Source: UBA4416 sp040386075 (GTDB taxonomy: Bacteria > Bacteroidota > Bacteroidia > B-17B0 > Aurantibacillaceae). Taken from it: a DNA stretch of 64,000 bases. Positions 33,391-43,900 of this stretch are shown in pieces. Position numbers and translations under genes: made by a program. The notes below the pieces were generated by a model. It saw only the letters and a list, made by a program, of their open reading frames with translations, did no database searches and was not told the DNA's origin. The stretch spans positions 1-64,000 of the forward strand of contig JAZKGE010000014.1 of the NCBI GenBank assembly GCA_040386075.1, read 5' to 3'. Numbering within the stretch: position 1 is the first letter of the stretch; the number at the start of each line of letters is the position of its first letter.

Positions 33391-35484
33391 TTATTCTACT
33401 ATTATTTTTTGTGTGGTTATCGCATTATCTACATTCATTTTCACAAAATAAATACCTTTGCTTAAGTCGCTTACAGGAATATTGATCAAATGATATCCGT
33501 TTCCTAATGTTTGCTGTGCAATTTTTCTAACAGCCCTTCCCAAAACATCATCTAAGGTTATTTCTACTTTCTTATCTTCCAGCAGGTCAAATGCTACTGA
33601 TATGTTTTGATTTGCAGGATTAGGGAAGACATTAAGGTTCAATAATGAATGCATTGTTTCTTTTAAGGAAGTAACAGTGCTCAGATTAATATCATCAATG
33701 TAAAAATTATTAGATGAACCTGCCTCAGATGTATACCTTATGCGGAATAACACATTAGTTGCAGAGGCTAAAGATCCAATGGTGATTACTTCCTGGTGAA
33801 ACTGGGCCGGTGTTGGATTAAAATTTCCATTAACAATGCCACTTACACCTGCTGTAGTTGCTTTTATGTTTTTGGTTAAACGTGGTACCCATGATGCACC
33901 ACAGGTGGTTGAGAAATATATGCTAAATGAATCATAGGAGGTGTGTGTTGTGGTGTCCCTTTCGGCACCTGCCCACTTAAAAGTTAATGCTACATTTGGC
34001 ATTGCATTAAAGTTATATGTTGGAGAGTAAAGTTCTACCATAGAAGATGGAGCTACAGTTTGACTCACTATAACACTTTTATTACCGGTAGCTGCTGCTG
34101 TTGATGTTTGCTGCCAGTTGGTGTTAGTTGCTGATATGTTTTTTACGCTCCATATTGAGTTAGGTAAAGTGCTGGTTTCAAAACTTTCATATATCGAAGT
34201 CGATACAGGAGCTGGTAAAACAATAACATAACCTGTTTTTACTTCAGGAGTTGAGTTTCCTACAGAATTACTCGAAACTAACTGTACCGAATATGTTCCT
34301 GGATTGTTGTATGTGATGGTTGGGTTTTGAACATTTGATGTATTTGGCGTCCCTCCTTCAAAGCTCCATGTCCAGCCAGTTGGTGCAGCTATATTACTTT
34401 GATCAGTATAAGTTATAGATTGTCCCGCGCAGATGACTTGCTTGTCAGACTTAAAGAGAGCAGCAGGAGCGCATTGAGCAGGAGGAGTGATACCGGTAGC
34501 AGCTAAATTAGAAGATGACGCTAAATTATTTCTTCCACCATTTGAAGAGTTAAGTGCATTGGTCATACGCGTGGCCTGCCCATTGGTAAACATTACACTG
34601 CAATAGGAGTAATCCATGTAATTCTGGTAGTTTTCGGAAACACCCGGTGTACATATCTGTGAACCAAGTAAAGTAGAACACGAAGTATATCCCTTAGTTA
34701 AAGGAGTGTCGCCTACCGCATCGTTTCCACAGGCAACGCCAGGGTTATTTGAGTTGCCCCACACATGTTGTAAATTGAACCAGTGACCTACTTCGTGCGT
34801 TAATGCTCTCGATTGATTTACATTGCCCGTACCAATGCTCCCCACATAATTTTGTAATATCAGAATTGCATCCATTGGAGAACCTGTTCCTAAACTACCT
34901 GGATAATAAGCGTAACCTGCAGCACCACTTTCAATACCTTTTACAACATAGATGTTAAGATACATGGTTGGATCCCAGGTATAAATGTAATCCTGGAAGT
35001 CGCCTTCCCAACTATTTGTTTTAGGATCAAAAATACGGTCAATGCCGCTTGTGCAATTGCCATTGGGGTCCAGTTTTGCCAGTACAAATGTAAAATGCAC
35101 ATTTCCAATAGCACTTTTCATGGGAGCAATAACCAGCGAAGTATCGGCATTCTGCAAATTAAAATCTCTGTTAAAAATGGCCATTTGATTATGTATTTGT
35201 GCATCCGAAATGTTTTCGTTCCCATTTACATGTAATACGTGAAACACAACAGGTATGGTATAATCAACTGCAGCAGTTTTCTGAACAGCTGATGTATTCT
35301 CGGCTTTATTTAACTCAACCTGAGAAACCTCAAATTGTTGTTTTAACTCAGGATGTTTTTTGAAATGAGCCTCCATGGCTTCCACCGATCCACACCAGTG
35401 TTGGTTTACCGGGTTTATTTGTTGAGAAAATAAAGAATGGGCAGTTAAGCAAATAGTAACTGCCAGTGATAAAATTTTTTGCAT
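33391..35484 (-). CDS. Secreted M43 (pappalysin-type) metalloprotease with PKD and T9SS type A sorting domain
   Basis: A 697-residue protein. It has a signal peptide at 1-21, a pro-like region, and an M43 catalytic domain with 'ALTHEVGHWFNLQHVWG' (HExxHxxGxxH zinc site near residue 229) followed by 'GDAVGDTPL'-like 'CGNDAVGDTPLTKGY' and 'NYMDYSYCSVMFTNGQ' (Met-turn). A PKD domain at about 345-425 ('TWSFEGGTPNTSNVQNPT') and a jelly-roll-like region at about 430-605 follow. The last 80 or so residues form a type A T9SS sorting domain ('LNLNVFPNPANQNISVAFD' ... 'GIYFVKMNVDNAITTQKIIV'). It is predicted to be exported through T9SS to the surface or medium. Confidence 0.95.
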   Translation of the reverse strand: MQKILSLAVTICLTAHSLFSQQINPVNQHWCGSVEAMEAHFKKHPELKQQFEVSQVELNKAENTSAVQKTAAVDYTIPVVFHVLHVNGNENISDAQIHNQMAIFNRDFNLQNADTSLVIAPMKSAIGNVHFTFVLAKLDPNGNCTSGIDRIFDPKTNSWEGDFQDYIYTWDPTMYLNIYVVKGIESGAAGYAYYPGSLGTGSPMDAILILQNYVGSIGTGNVNQSRALTHEVGHWFNLQHVWGNSNNPGVACGNDAVGDTPLTKGYTSCSTLLGSQICTPGVSENYQNYMDYSYCSVMFTNGQATRMTNALNSSNGGRNNLASSSNLAATGITPPAQCAPAALFKSDKQVICAGQSITYTDQSNIAAPTGWTWSFEGGTPNTSNVQNPTITYNNPGTYSVQLVSSNSVGNSTPEVKTGYVIVLPAPVSTSIYESFETSTLPNSIWSVKNISATNTNWQQTSTAAATGNKSVIVSQTVAPSSMVELYSPTYNFNAMPNVALTFKWAGAERDTTTHTSYDSFSIYFSTTCGASWVPRLTKNIKATTAGVSGIVNGNFNPTPAQFHQEVITIGSLASATNVLFRIRYTSEAGSSNNFYIDDINLSTVTSLKETMHSLLNLNVFPNPANQNISVAFDLLEDKKVEITLDDVLGRAVRKIAQQTLGNGYHLINIPVSDLSKGIYFVKMNVDNAITTQKIIVE

Positions 35485-35608
35485 TTAGCTTTGTTTTTAT
35501 GAATATACAAGGTACAGATATTATACTATTTTACAAAGCTCCCTATTTAAAATACTTCTGTTAAATATCATAATATTCTCTTATGTTTATGTTTCTAAAT
35601 TCTGTTTT

Positions 35609-36628
35609 ATGTTTGTAGATCTAAGAAGCGATACTGTTACCAAACCGTCTAAAGCTATGCTCGACGCAATGTTCAATGCTCCTGTGGGAGATGATGTGTT
35701 TGGAGAAGACCCCACGATTAAATTACTGGAAGAAAAGTCAGCTACTTTATTTGATAAAGAATCAGCTTTGTTTTGTCCCAGTGGTACTATGACCAACCAA
35801 ATAGCAATTCGTTGCCACACCAGACCCGGTGATGAATTGATCTGTGATGTTAATTCACATATTTATAATTATGAAGGTGGTGGAATTTCATCTAACTCGG
35901 GTGTACAGGCGAAATTGGTACAAGGTGACCGGGGAAGAATTACAGCAAAACATATTGAAGATAATATCAATGCAGATCATGACTGGTTAACCCGCACATC
36001 TTTGGTTTGCCTCGAAAACACCGTGAACAGAGCAGGAGGAAGTTGTTACGACCTGGATGCAATTCGGGATATCAAACAATTGTGTGTTCAAAAAGGGCTC
36101 CCCTTACATTTAGATGGTGCACGTATTTTTAATGCCCTGGTTGAAAATAATTATGATGCAAGAGATATCGGGCATCAATTTGATTCGGTCTCTATTTGTT
36201 TAAGTAAAGGATTGGGAGCACCAGTTGGATCTTTACTTTTAGGAACAAAAGATTTTATTAAAAAAGCCAGGCGTGCTCGCAAAGTATTTGGTGGCGGGAT
36301 GCGCCAGGCAGGTATTTTAGCCGCAGCTGGTATTTATGCCTTGGATAATAACGTAGAGCGGTTAAAGGAAGATCATGGGCGTGCTAAAGAAATTGGTAAA
36401 ACATTAAGTGCTTTGCCTTTTGTAGAAAGCGTGATGCCGGTTGATACTAACATAGTGATCTTCGATCTGAATGATAAATATACAGCCGCCGCTTTTGAGG
36501 AAAAATTGCAGCCTTTTGATATCAAAGTCTCTGTTTTTGGAAAACAGACCGTTCGCTTTGTTACACATTTGGATTTTACTGACGACATGTTAACAAAGGT
36601 TATTGACGTATTGAAAACGAAAGTTTAA
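35609..36628 (+). CDS. ltaE: Low-specificity L-threonine aldolase
   Basis: A 339-residue PLP enzyme. 'VDLRSDTVTKPSKAMLDAM', 'VGDDVFGEDPTI' and 'HLDGARIFNALVE' are family signatures, and the PLP lysine is in 'SVSICLSKGLGAPVGSLLLG'. It cleaves L-threonine or allo-threonine to glycine and acetaldehyde. The TPR sensor gene begins 7 bp downstream, so the two may share a transcript. Confidence 0.95.
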   Translation: MFVDLRSDTVTKPSKAMLDAMFNAPVGDDVFGEDPTIKLLEEKSATLFDKESALFCPSGTMTNQIAIRCHTRPGDELICDVNSHIYNYEGGGISSNSGVQAKLVQGDRGRITAKHIEDNINADHDWLTRTSLVCLENTVNRAGGSCYDLDAIRDIKQLCVQKGLPLHLDGARIFNALVENNYDARDIGHQFDSVSICLSKGLGAPVGSLLLGTKDFIKKARRARKVFGGGMRQAGILAAAGIYALDNNVERLKEDHGRAKEIGKTLSALPFVESVMPVDTNIVIFDLNDKYTAAAFEEKLQPFDIKVSVFGKQTVRFVTHLDFTDDMLTKVIDVLKTKV

Positions 36629-36635
36629 GATCAGG

Positions 36636-38327
36636 ATGAGGATACTGATCTCTATAGTTTGTTTAGTTTTTTTGATCCAGCTTGTTGTTGCACAGACACC
36701 TGAAAGTCCTGTGGTTCAGAAAAAAAAGCTGGACTCTTTATTTTTAACTTTGAAGCAATTGCCCGAAAAAGGTTCGAAAGCAAATGATACTAACAGGATC
36801 AATATTATGTTCAACTTGATTAAAAGAACCTATGACGATACGATGGAGTACTATGTTAATTATGCATTCCGCTTATGCAGTAATTATTCACCTGTTGTGG
36901 CAAATGCAGAGATCAAAACTAAAGTAGATATCCAGGAAATACTTAAAAAAGATATATACCTGGGATTCTATTTAAGGTCAAAATCCAGACTGCTTCTTAT
37001 TTTGGGAAGAATTCAACGCGATGGAAATAAAAAGGTTCATTATTATCTGAACTCTCTTAAGATCTATGAGAAAATGGACGATAAGCGGGGAATGGCCAGC
37101 GCATATACCCATATCAGTAATGTGTATTATCATCAATTTGCATTTGCAAAGGCAATTGAAAATATTTTGGTTGCTCAAAATATTTATCGCGAAATCGGTG
37201 ATAAGCTTGAACTGGCAAATACCTATTTTACTTTAGGGGACATATATCAACTACAAAGTGATTTTGATAGATCGCTGCAAAATTATACTGAAGCATTAAA
37301 TATCGCAAAACAAATAAATAATGTATTTGAATGTGGGGTTTATTACGAACGTATAGGCAATTGCTACATTGATATGGGCAATTTCCCGAAAGCTATCGAG
37401 AATCATTTTGCTTCATTGAAAATGTCAGAGAAATTAGAAGATATTAAAGGGGTTGGAGATTCATACGGAGATATTGCAGCTATTTATTTAAGCATGAATA
37501 ATTATCAGAAAAGTCTTGATAATTATTTAGCTGCCTTGAATAAATACAAAGAATTTGCAGCGCCTGAACACATTGGAAATGGATATAAAGACGTTGCTAA
37601 ACTAAATCACCTAATGCACAAAAATGAAACGGCTTTGAGTTACCTCGATTCTGCATTGGTCATGTACGAAAATGAAGAAATAGATTATTATGTTGCTACA
37701 ACCTATTCATTAATGAGCGATGTGTATGTTGAAAAACGTGATATTTCAAAAGCCATAGATTGTATTAATAAAGAGATTGCAATTGGTAGAAAGCGAAAAT
37801 ACATTGAGTTATTAAAAGATGGATACAATAAATTATCAGCAATTTATGTGAAACAAAACGATTATAAAGAAGCTTATCATTATCATCTTTTGTATACAGA
37901 AATGAAGGATAGTTCGGCAAATTCGGGCGATGAAACAGTTGCTAATATCACCGAAATGCAATCAAAGTTTGATAAGGAGAAAGCAGAGCAGGAAAGATTG
38001 CTTCATGAAGCTGTACTTGCACAAAAAGAGTCGAGGTTAGAGCAGGAAAGAACACAACGTTATGCCTTGTATGGAGGATTGGCTCTGGTACTTGTGTTTT
38101 CAGTTTTTCTCTTTAATCGTTTTCGGGTTACTCAAAAACAAAAAATAATTATCGAAGAACAGAAGCAATTAGTTGATGAAGCTTTTAAAAATCTCAAGGA
38201 AAAAAATAAGGAAGTTATGGACAGTATCACTTATGCAAGAAGGATCCAAAGGGCTGTGGTAACTTCTGAAATGTACATCGAAAAACAATTGAATCGGTTA
38301 ATTAAAGACAATAAAGAAAGTTCTTAA
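36636..38327 (+). CDS. TPR sensor with TM and phosphatase-type linker, no catalytic domain (remote sensor 6)
   Basis: A 563-residue remote paralogue of the 3357-11039 sensors. It has a signal peptide (MRILISIVCLVFLIQLVVAQ), TPRs at about 130-440 ('YERIGNCYIDMGNFPKAIEN'), 'MQSKFDKEKAEQERLLHEA', a membrane helix at about 475-495, a coil with 'AFKNLKEKNKE', and the tail 'VMDSITYARRIQRAVVTSEM' ending 'NRLIKDNKESS'. It stops at the same point as the operon paralogues, with no phosphatase domain and none encoded next to it. It lies 7 bp after ltaE and its end overlaps the convergent TonB-receptor gene by 4 bp. Confidence 0.87.
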   Translation: MRILISIVCLVFLIQLVVAQTPESPVVQKKKLDSLFLTLKQLPEKGSKANDTNRINIMFNLIKRTYDDTMEYYVNYAFRLCSNYSPVVANAEIKTKVDIQEILKKDIYLGFYLRSKSRLLLILGRIQRDGNKKVHYYLNSLKIYEKMDDKRGMASAYTHISNVYYHQFAFAKAIENILVAQNIYREIGDKLELANTYFTLGDIYQLQSDFDRSLQNYTEALNIAKQINNVFECGVYYERIGNCYIDMGNFPKAIENHFASLKMSEKLEDIKGVGDSYGDIAAIYLSMNNYQKSLDNYLAALNKYKEFAAPEHIGNGYKDVAKLNHLMHKNETALSYLDSALVMYENEEIDYYVATTYSLMSDVYVEKRDISKAIDCINKEIAIGRKRKYIELLKDGYNKLSAIYVKQNDYKEAYHYHLLYTEMKDSSANSGDETVANITEMQSKFDKEKAEQERLLHEAVLAQKESRLEQERTQRYALYGGLALVLVFSVFLFNRFRVTQKQKIIIEEQKQLVDEAFKNLKEKNKEVMDSITYARRIQRAVVTSEMYIEKQLNRLIKDNKESS

Positions 38328-40822
38328 AACTTCACCTGTAATTTCAAATTCAACGTTCTGCGTGTTAAATAATTTGGAACGGCATATTGTCGGTTAGTAA
38401 CATCCGTGATCCATGTATAGGAAACAGTATTGTCTATCTGCAACAGGTTAAATATTTCAACACTAATGAACATACCTTTTAAATGATGGAAAGGATTTTT
38501 CTTTGGTAAAGGTTTGTCTTCTTTAATGATCTGGTAAGCTAAACCTATATCAACCCTTCTGTAAGGAGGCATTCTAAATACTTGTTTCCAACGTTCATGT
38601 CCCGGAGGACCAAATGGTAACCCTGTTCCAAATTGCATGTTCAAGTACATTTTGCAGGACGGAACTCTTGGTATGTAATCCTGGAAGAACATGCCAAAGG
38701 TTACACGCTGATCGGTTGGTCTTGGTATATAACCAGGGTGAACAACATTACTGTCAACGGCTTTTGTATCAAACGTATAACCCTTAATAATGGTGTCGCC
38801 GGATGCATTAAAATAGGTTACTTTTCTGTCATCACTGATATTCTCCATGGTCTTTAAATAACCGATCGTAGCCCAGGATTCAATACCCTTGATAAATTCA
38901 CCGTTAATTCTCAGGTCAACGCCCTGCGTATAACCTATCGAATTATTTTTGGCGAAATAGCGGATACGCGTATTGTCAATTTCATAAGGGATCAGATCTT
39001 TCAGTTCTTTATAATATCCTGCCAGGATCACTTTAAAAGGACGACGCCATAATTTAAAATTATAATCAGCAGATAATAAATAGTGAATGGATTGTTGTGC
39101 TCTGATATTTGAATTCAGTTTTCCGTCAAAACCACGCATCTCTCTGTAAAAAGGTGGTTGATAGTAATATCCCCAGGAAGCTTTAAATAAAATATCCTGT
39201 TTCCAGTATGGTTTATAGGATAATGTTAACCTTGGCGACACAACAGTTTGTTTGTTGAAATCCCAGTAGTTTGCTCGTACACCTGCTGTAGTGGTGATCA
39301 TTGAGGAATCGCGTAAACGCTTACTGAACGTGTATTGTAAGTACCCCTGTACACGGTTGGTTTGTAAATTTATTTTTGTTTTAACAACATCTATGAGATT
39401 AATTTCATTAGCACTATAGGGACTCACATAGCCGGCAGAGTCGATCGTTCTCCATTCACTTAATTTATCTTCAATGATCTCGTGTTGGTAACGTGCCCCC
39501 CATAATAATTCGCTGTTTCTTCCAATAGAGCGGGTTCCTTTATGTTCAATATTAAATACCGAAGCATCTATTCTGTTTCGTCCGTTATTTAAAAATGTGC
39601 CTACACCCCTGTTAAATGCAACCTGTCCAAAATTATCTTTACCAAAATCCGCTTCCAGTTGATCAATGTAGTATTGTCCCTGCACCGTATATTTTTCTTC
39701 TTCTGTAGCATGGTAGGCCGATGCGATCAGTTTTAGTTTGGTGCGTTGGTTTGGCTTAAAGGTAGTAGATAAACCTCCCATCATGGTTGTATATTGGGTA
39801 AGTTCTTGTCCGTCGAAATAGATACTCAATTTCACAGCGTTATTCACTGTCCCAAATGTAGTTTCCCTGTTGGCGGGAATAACTAAATATTGATTATTGG
39901 CTACATTTCCTAAAAATTCAACGGTCCATTTTTCGTTTAAAGTAAATGTGATAAAAGATTGTACATCATAAAAGCGCGGACGATACTCGCCTTTGGTATC
40001 CATACTTTTTAATAGATACGTATTTGATTTATAACGTGAGCCAAGACTCCAGGCAACAACCCTGTTCTTTGAAACCCCTTGTAAGTGTAAACTCCCACCC
40101 AATAAACTACCACTTACGGTTCCTGCAAACTTTAATGGTTTTTTATAAGTGATGTCTAATACCGACGACATTTTATCGCCATACTTTGCTTCAAAACCTC
40201 CTGCCGAAAAATCAATATTACCTACCATATCGGGGTTTGCAAAGCTTAACCCTTCCTGTTGCCCGCTTCTTGCCAAAAACGGACGATACACTTCTATGTC
40301 GTTTACATACACTAAATTTTCGTCAAAATTTCCACCACGAACAGAGTAACCGCTACTTAATTCATTATTACTGCTTACACCAATCTGTGTTTTGATAAGA
40401 TCTTCAATATTTCCGCTTGGACTTGGTATGTAAATGAAATTTTTAGGATCAATGCGTTGTATTTCTCTGTTTCTGTTTGATTCATAAATGACATCAACTT
40501 CACCGATATTATTTTTAGATACCAAGCGAGTATTAAAAGTTGCTTTTTCACCTGCTTTCAGATTAAATTTTGTTTTGATCTGTATGTAGCTGATGTTATA
40601 TGCAGAAAGCGTAATGTCTTTATCAGCCGGAACAGTTAATGTATAATACCCATTAGCATCAGTTGTCGTATTAATAGAGCCATCTTCTAAAATAGCAACT
40701 TGCACATCGGGGATACTAACACCGTCATCATCTTTAATGGTACCCGAAATAGTAGCCGTTTGTCCAATCGCAATGATCCCGATGAAGAAAAGAATAATGG
40801 TATATACGTGTTTTTGCAGCAC
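38324..40822 (-). CDS. TonB-dependent outer-membrane receptor with N-terminal CRD
   Basis: An 832-residue protein. It has a signal peptide (to about 21, 'GIIAIGQ'), a carboxypeptidase-regulatory-like domain at about 22-105 ('TISGTIKDDDGVSIPDVQVA'), a plug at about 120-225 ('GYSVRGGNFDENLVYVNDIE') and a 22-stranded-type barrel ending in 'LNLKLQVKF', a normal terminal aromatic strand. It imports a ligand with TonB energy. No SusD partner is adjacent, so it is not a classical Sus pair, and the ligand is unknown. Confidence 0.93.
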   Translation of the reverse strand: MLQKHVYTIILFFIGIIAIGQTATISGTIKDDDGVSIPDVQVAILEDGSINTTTDANGYYTLTVPADKDITLSAYNISYIQIKTKFNLKAGEKATFNTRLVSKNNIGEVDVIYESNRNREIQRIDPKNFIYIPSPSGNIEDLIKTQIGVSSNNELSSGYSVRGGNFDENLVYVNDIEVYRPFLARSGQQEGLSFANPDMVGNIDFSAGGFEAKYGDKMSSVLDITYKKPLKFAGTVSGSLLGGSLHLQGVSKNRVVAWSLGSRYKSNTYLLKSMDTKGEYRPRFYDVQSFITFTLNEKWTVEFLGNVANNQYLVIPANRETTFGTVNNAVKLSIYFDGQELTQYTTMMGGLSTTFKPNQRTKLKLIASAYHATEEEKYTVQGQYYIDQLEADFGKDNFGQVAFNRGVGTFLNNGRNRIDASVFNIEHKGTRSIGRNSELLWGARYQHEIIEDKLSEWRTIDSAGYVSPYSANEINLIDVVKTKINLQTNRVQGYLQYTFSKRLRDSSMITTTAGVRANYWDFNKQTVVSPRLTLSYKPYWKQDILFKASWGYYYQPPFYREMRGFDGKLNSNIRAQQSIHYLLSADYNFKLWRRPFKVILAGYYKELKDLIPYEIDNTRIRYFAKNNSIGYTQGVDLRINGEFIKGIESWATIGYLKTMENISDDRKVTYFNASGDTIIKGYTFDTKAVDSNVVHPGYIPRPTDQRVTFGMFFQDYIPRVPSCKMYLNMQFGTGLPFGPPGHERWKQVFRMPPYRRVDIGLAYQIIKEDKPLPKKNPFHHLKGMFISVEIFNLLQIDNTVSYTWITDVTNRQYAVPNYLTRRTLNLKLQVKF

Positions 40823-40914
40823 AGGTTAAATAACGGACTTAAGCTACAAATATTGCAAAAAGAAATGGAATTTCAGTTCTTCCGGCTATCTAAATAGGCT
40901 TATAAATCAGTTTG

Positions 40915-43900
40915 TTACCTTATTAAACTCACAAAACCATTTATACTTTTCGATACACCTTCGATCGTTTTGATCTCGGCAATGTAAAAATAGGTCCCTT
41001 CTTCACATTCCCTGCTGTTGAACATATTTGTTCCATTCCAGCCATTTGTTGGTCCGTCAAACTCTCCCATTTTCTCTCCCCAGCGATTTCTGATCTCACA
41101 GTGAATGGCGGTAATGGCAGCAGACTTGAACATAAACATATCGTTGGCACCATCTCCGTTTGGTGTAAATACATTGATTTCAAAATTTGAACAAGGAATT
41201 AAACTCACGTGAATGGAATCTGTTTTTACACAATTGCCATTTTGAGATGAGACCCAATACGTACCACTTTGTGTTACTGAAATTGATGGACTGGTTGAGC
41301 CAGTATTCCAAACATAATTGCCGTAATTACTAGAACATGAAATTGTTATTGCTGCGTTATCACAACCAAGCGTATCGTTTGTAGCCATCATAACAGGGTA
41401 TGGAACAACAGTTATAGAGTCGTAAGCCGTATAGCCTGGACAAAACACATTTGTAGCTATAACACCATAATAACCACTGTAGGAAGTATCCGCAGCTAAA
41501 AATGAAATGTTACTGCCAAAACCTACATAGCCATTCATACCATACCAGTTATAAGTAGAAGTTGAATTTGGAGCAGCACTTAAAAATATACTGTCGCCTG
41601 CGCACACGGTTGTGTTACCTGTAATGGTTGGGGTAGGTGGTGTTTGTAATACAGTTAGTCCAATTGTGCTTGCAGTACTCATGCATCCAAATAAATTGGA
41701 AGTAATAGAGTATGTGCCCGACTGATTAACAGCTGCATTTATAATATTTAATGAATCACTTGTATTTGAATAATTATTTGGCCCCTGCCATTCATAACTG
41801 TAATTTGGATTGGCGTTTACAGCGATCGAATAATTGGATCCTTCACAAATAGAATCGTTTGCTGAAATGATCGGTGCTATTGAATTCAATACATAGATGT
41901 TTGTAGAAGAAGTTGGACTGTTGCAGCCAAAGCCGGATACCTGTAACGAATATATTCCGGCATTTGTACTATCAGCATTACCAATTAAAATATGGTTTGT
42001 ATTATTAGTTCCAATTCCTGGTCCCGACCAGTTATAAGTGGCTCCATTTATATACGGTGCCGTGATGATCAAACTATCATGTTTACAAACAGTCGTATCT
42101 GTTAAAAGCATAGGTGTAATAGATGTTTGATGCATAAATACCGTAGCAGGAATGCCCGAGCTATGACAACCTGTAGCATTAACAGAAGCAACATAATATG
42201 TAGTTTGTGTGGTTAAAGATGGCGTTACATAGGTAGTTCCTATATTAATAACAGAACCACTATTTATATTCGGGAACCAATGTAATTGATTACCGAAACT
42301 TGTAGCAGATAAAGTAGCGGTTTGGCCGGCACAAATGGTATCATTACTAACAGAAGCAGGTGGAAATACAGTAGAAGTAAATGCAACGGTAACAGGAGAA
42401 GATTTTGCTGTACAACCATATATGTCGGTTACTTCCAGTGTATAACTGCCGGGAGAGTGAACGGTATAATTTTGTCCCAAATGATTACCGGGTTGCCATA
42501 CATAATTTGTCATGCCTGAATTGCCCGTCAGTAATACCGAATCGAAAGGACAAACCGTTGTTGAACCAAAGGTAGTAATGTTAGCTACAGGATTAGACCC
42601 GAGGATATTAATGGATAAGGAAGTTGTAATGCCGCACATAGTTACCTGACAAGAGTAAACACCAGGACTTGTAATAATTTTTGTAGCACCGCTGCCAGAC
42701 AAAGGTGCATTCCAAACAATCTGAGTGGCATCTAACGTAATAACATTTAAAGTGATGGGTTGATTATTACAAATAATATTTGTTGGCGTACTAATTAAGT
42801 AAGGTGTGGCATATTGTTTTAGTTCAACAGTATTGGTTGTAAATACACAACCTGTATTATCAGTAACAATGCAATGGTAAAAGCCTGACTGTTGACTATA
42901 AAAACTTTGTGTATTGATAGGAAGTAGGCCCGATGGGCCATGCCACTCATAGTTAGTAGCATTTGGTAAATTCAGTGTGAGTTTAATGGAATCATTAGGA
43001 CAAATAATAGAGTTGTATGGGTTTAATATGATAAAAGGGTTTGGTTTTACTGTTACGTATAATTGATCACCGGTTACACCTGTACATCCTGATATGGTAT
43101 CTGTTAGATAAGCATTTATGTGATAGTAACCTTGATTGTAAACCATTATTGAATCATTCGGACTTATTGTATAAGTAATGTTAGGGGAGCTAAACCCGCT
43201 AATAATTCCGATTAATAAAGAGGAGTCCCCGGGGCATAATAAATTGTTACCTGTAAGATTAAGAGTTGCACTGGGCGTAGGTTTTACTATTATATAAATA
43301 TGTCCAGTAAAATAAATAGTATCATGTGTGCATAAATTGTTGATGACATAACCTACCGTATAGGTATAATTACCGGTTGCAGAGGCTGTAGCATAAAAAC
43401 TCAAATCACAATGATTAAAAGAATTTACAGGACTGAGACTTAATCCCGGTGTTTGTGAAACAGTGAAAACTCCCTGATGATCGACACATGGATACGGGTA
43501 GTTTAAACCGGGATTTGATATCGAATCACAAATGATGTGAATGTCATTATAATTCTCGCATATTTTTATGGTATCGTTTTTTTGTTTAGGGCCAAAATTA
43601 GGAATTGGCGGATCCAATTGAATGTGTATGGTATTTGTATCAGTGCATCCATAAACATTAGTAACAACAAAATAATGCCCTCCACTTGTGTTAACAATGG
43701 CTGAAGAATCATGTGTACTTAATGAATTACCATACCATTGATATAAATTTCCTTGTATATTTCCTCCGGTGAGTGTAATAGTAGATGGCCCGCATACGTG
43801 AATGTTGTTAGCCATAGGAAAATGTTGATTGTTGACACCAAGATTATCTGTAATAGTTGGGGGAGCCGGTAAAGGATTTATTTTTACGTATACTGTATCA

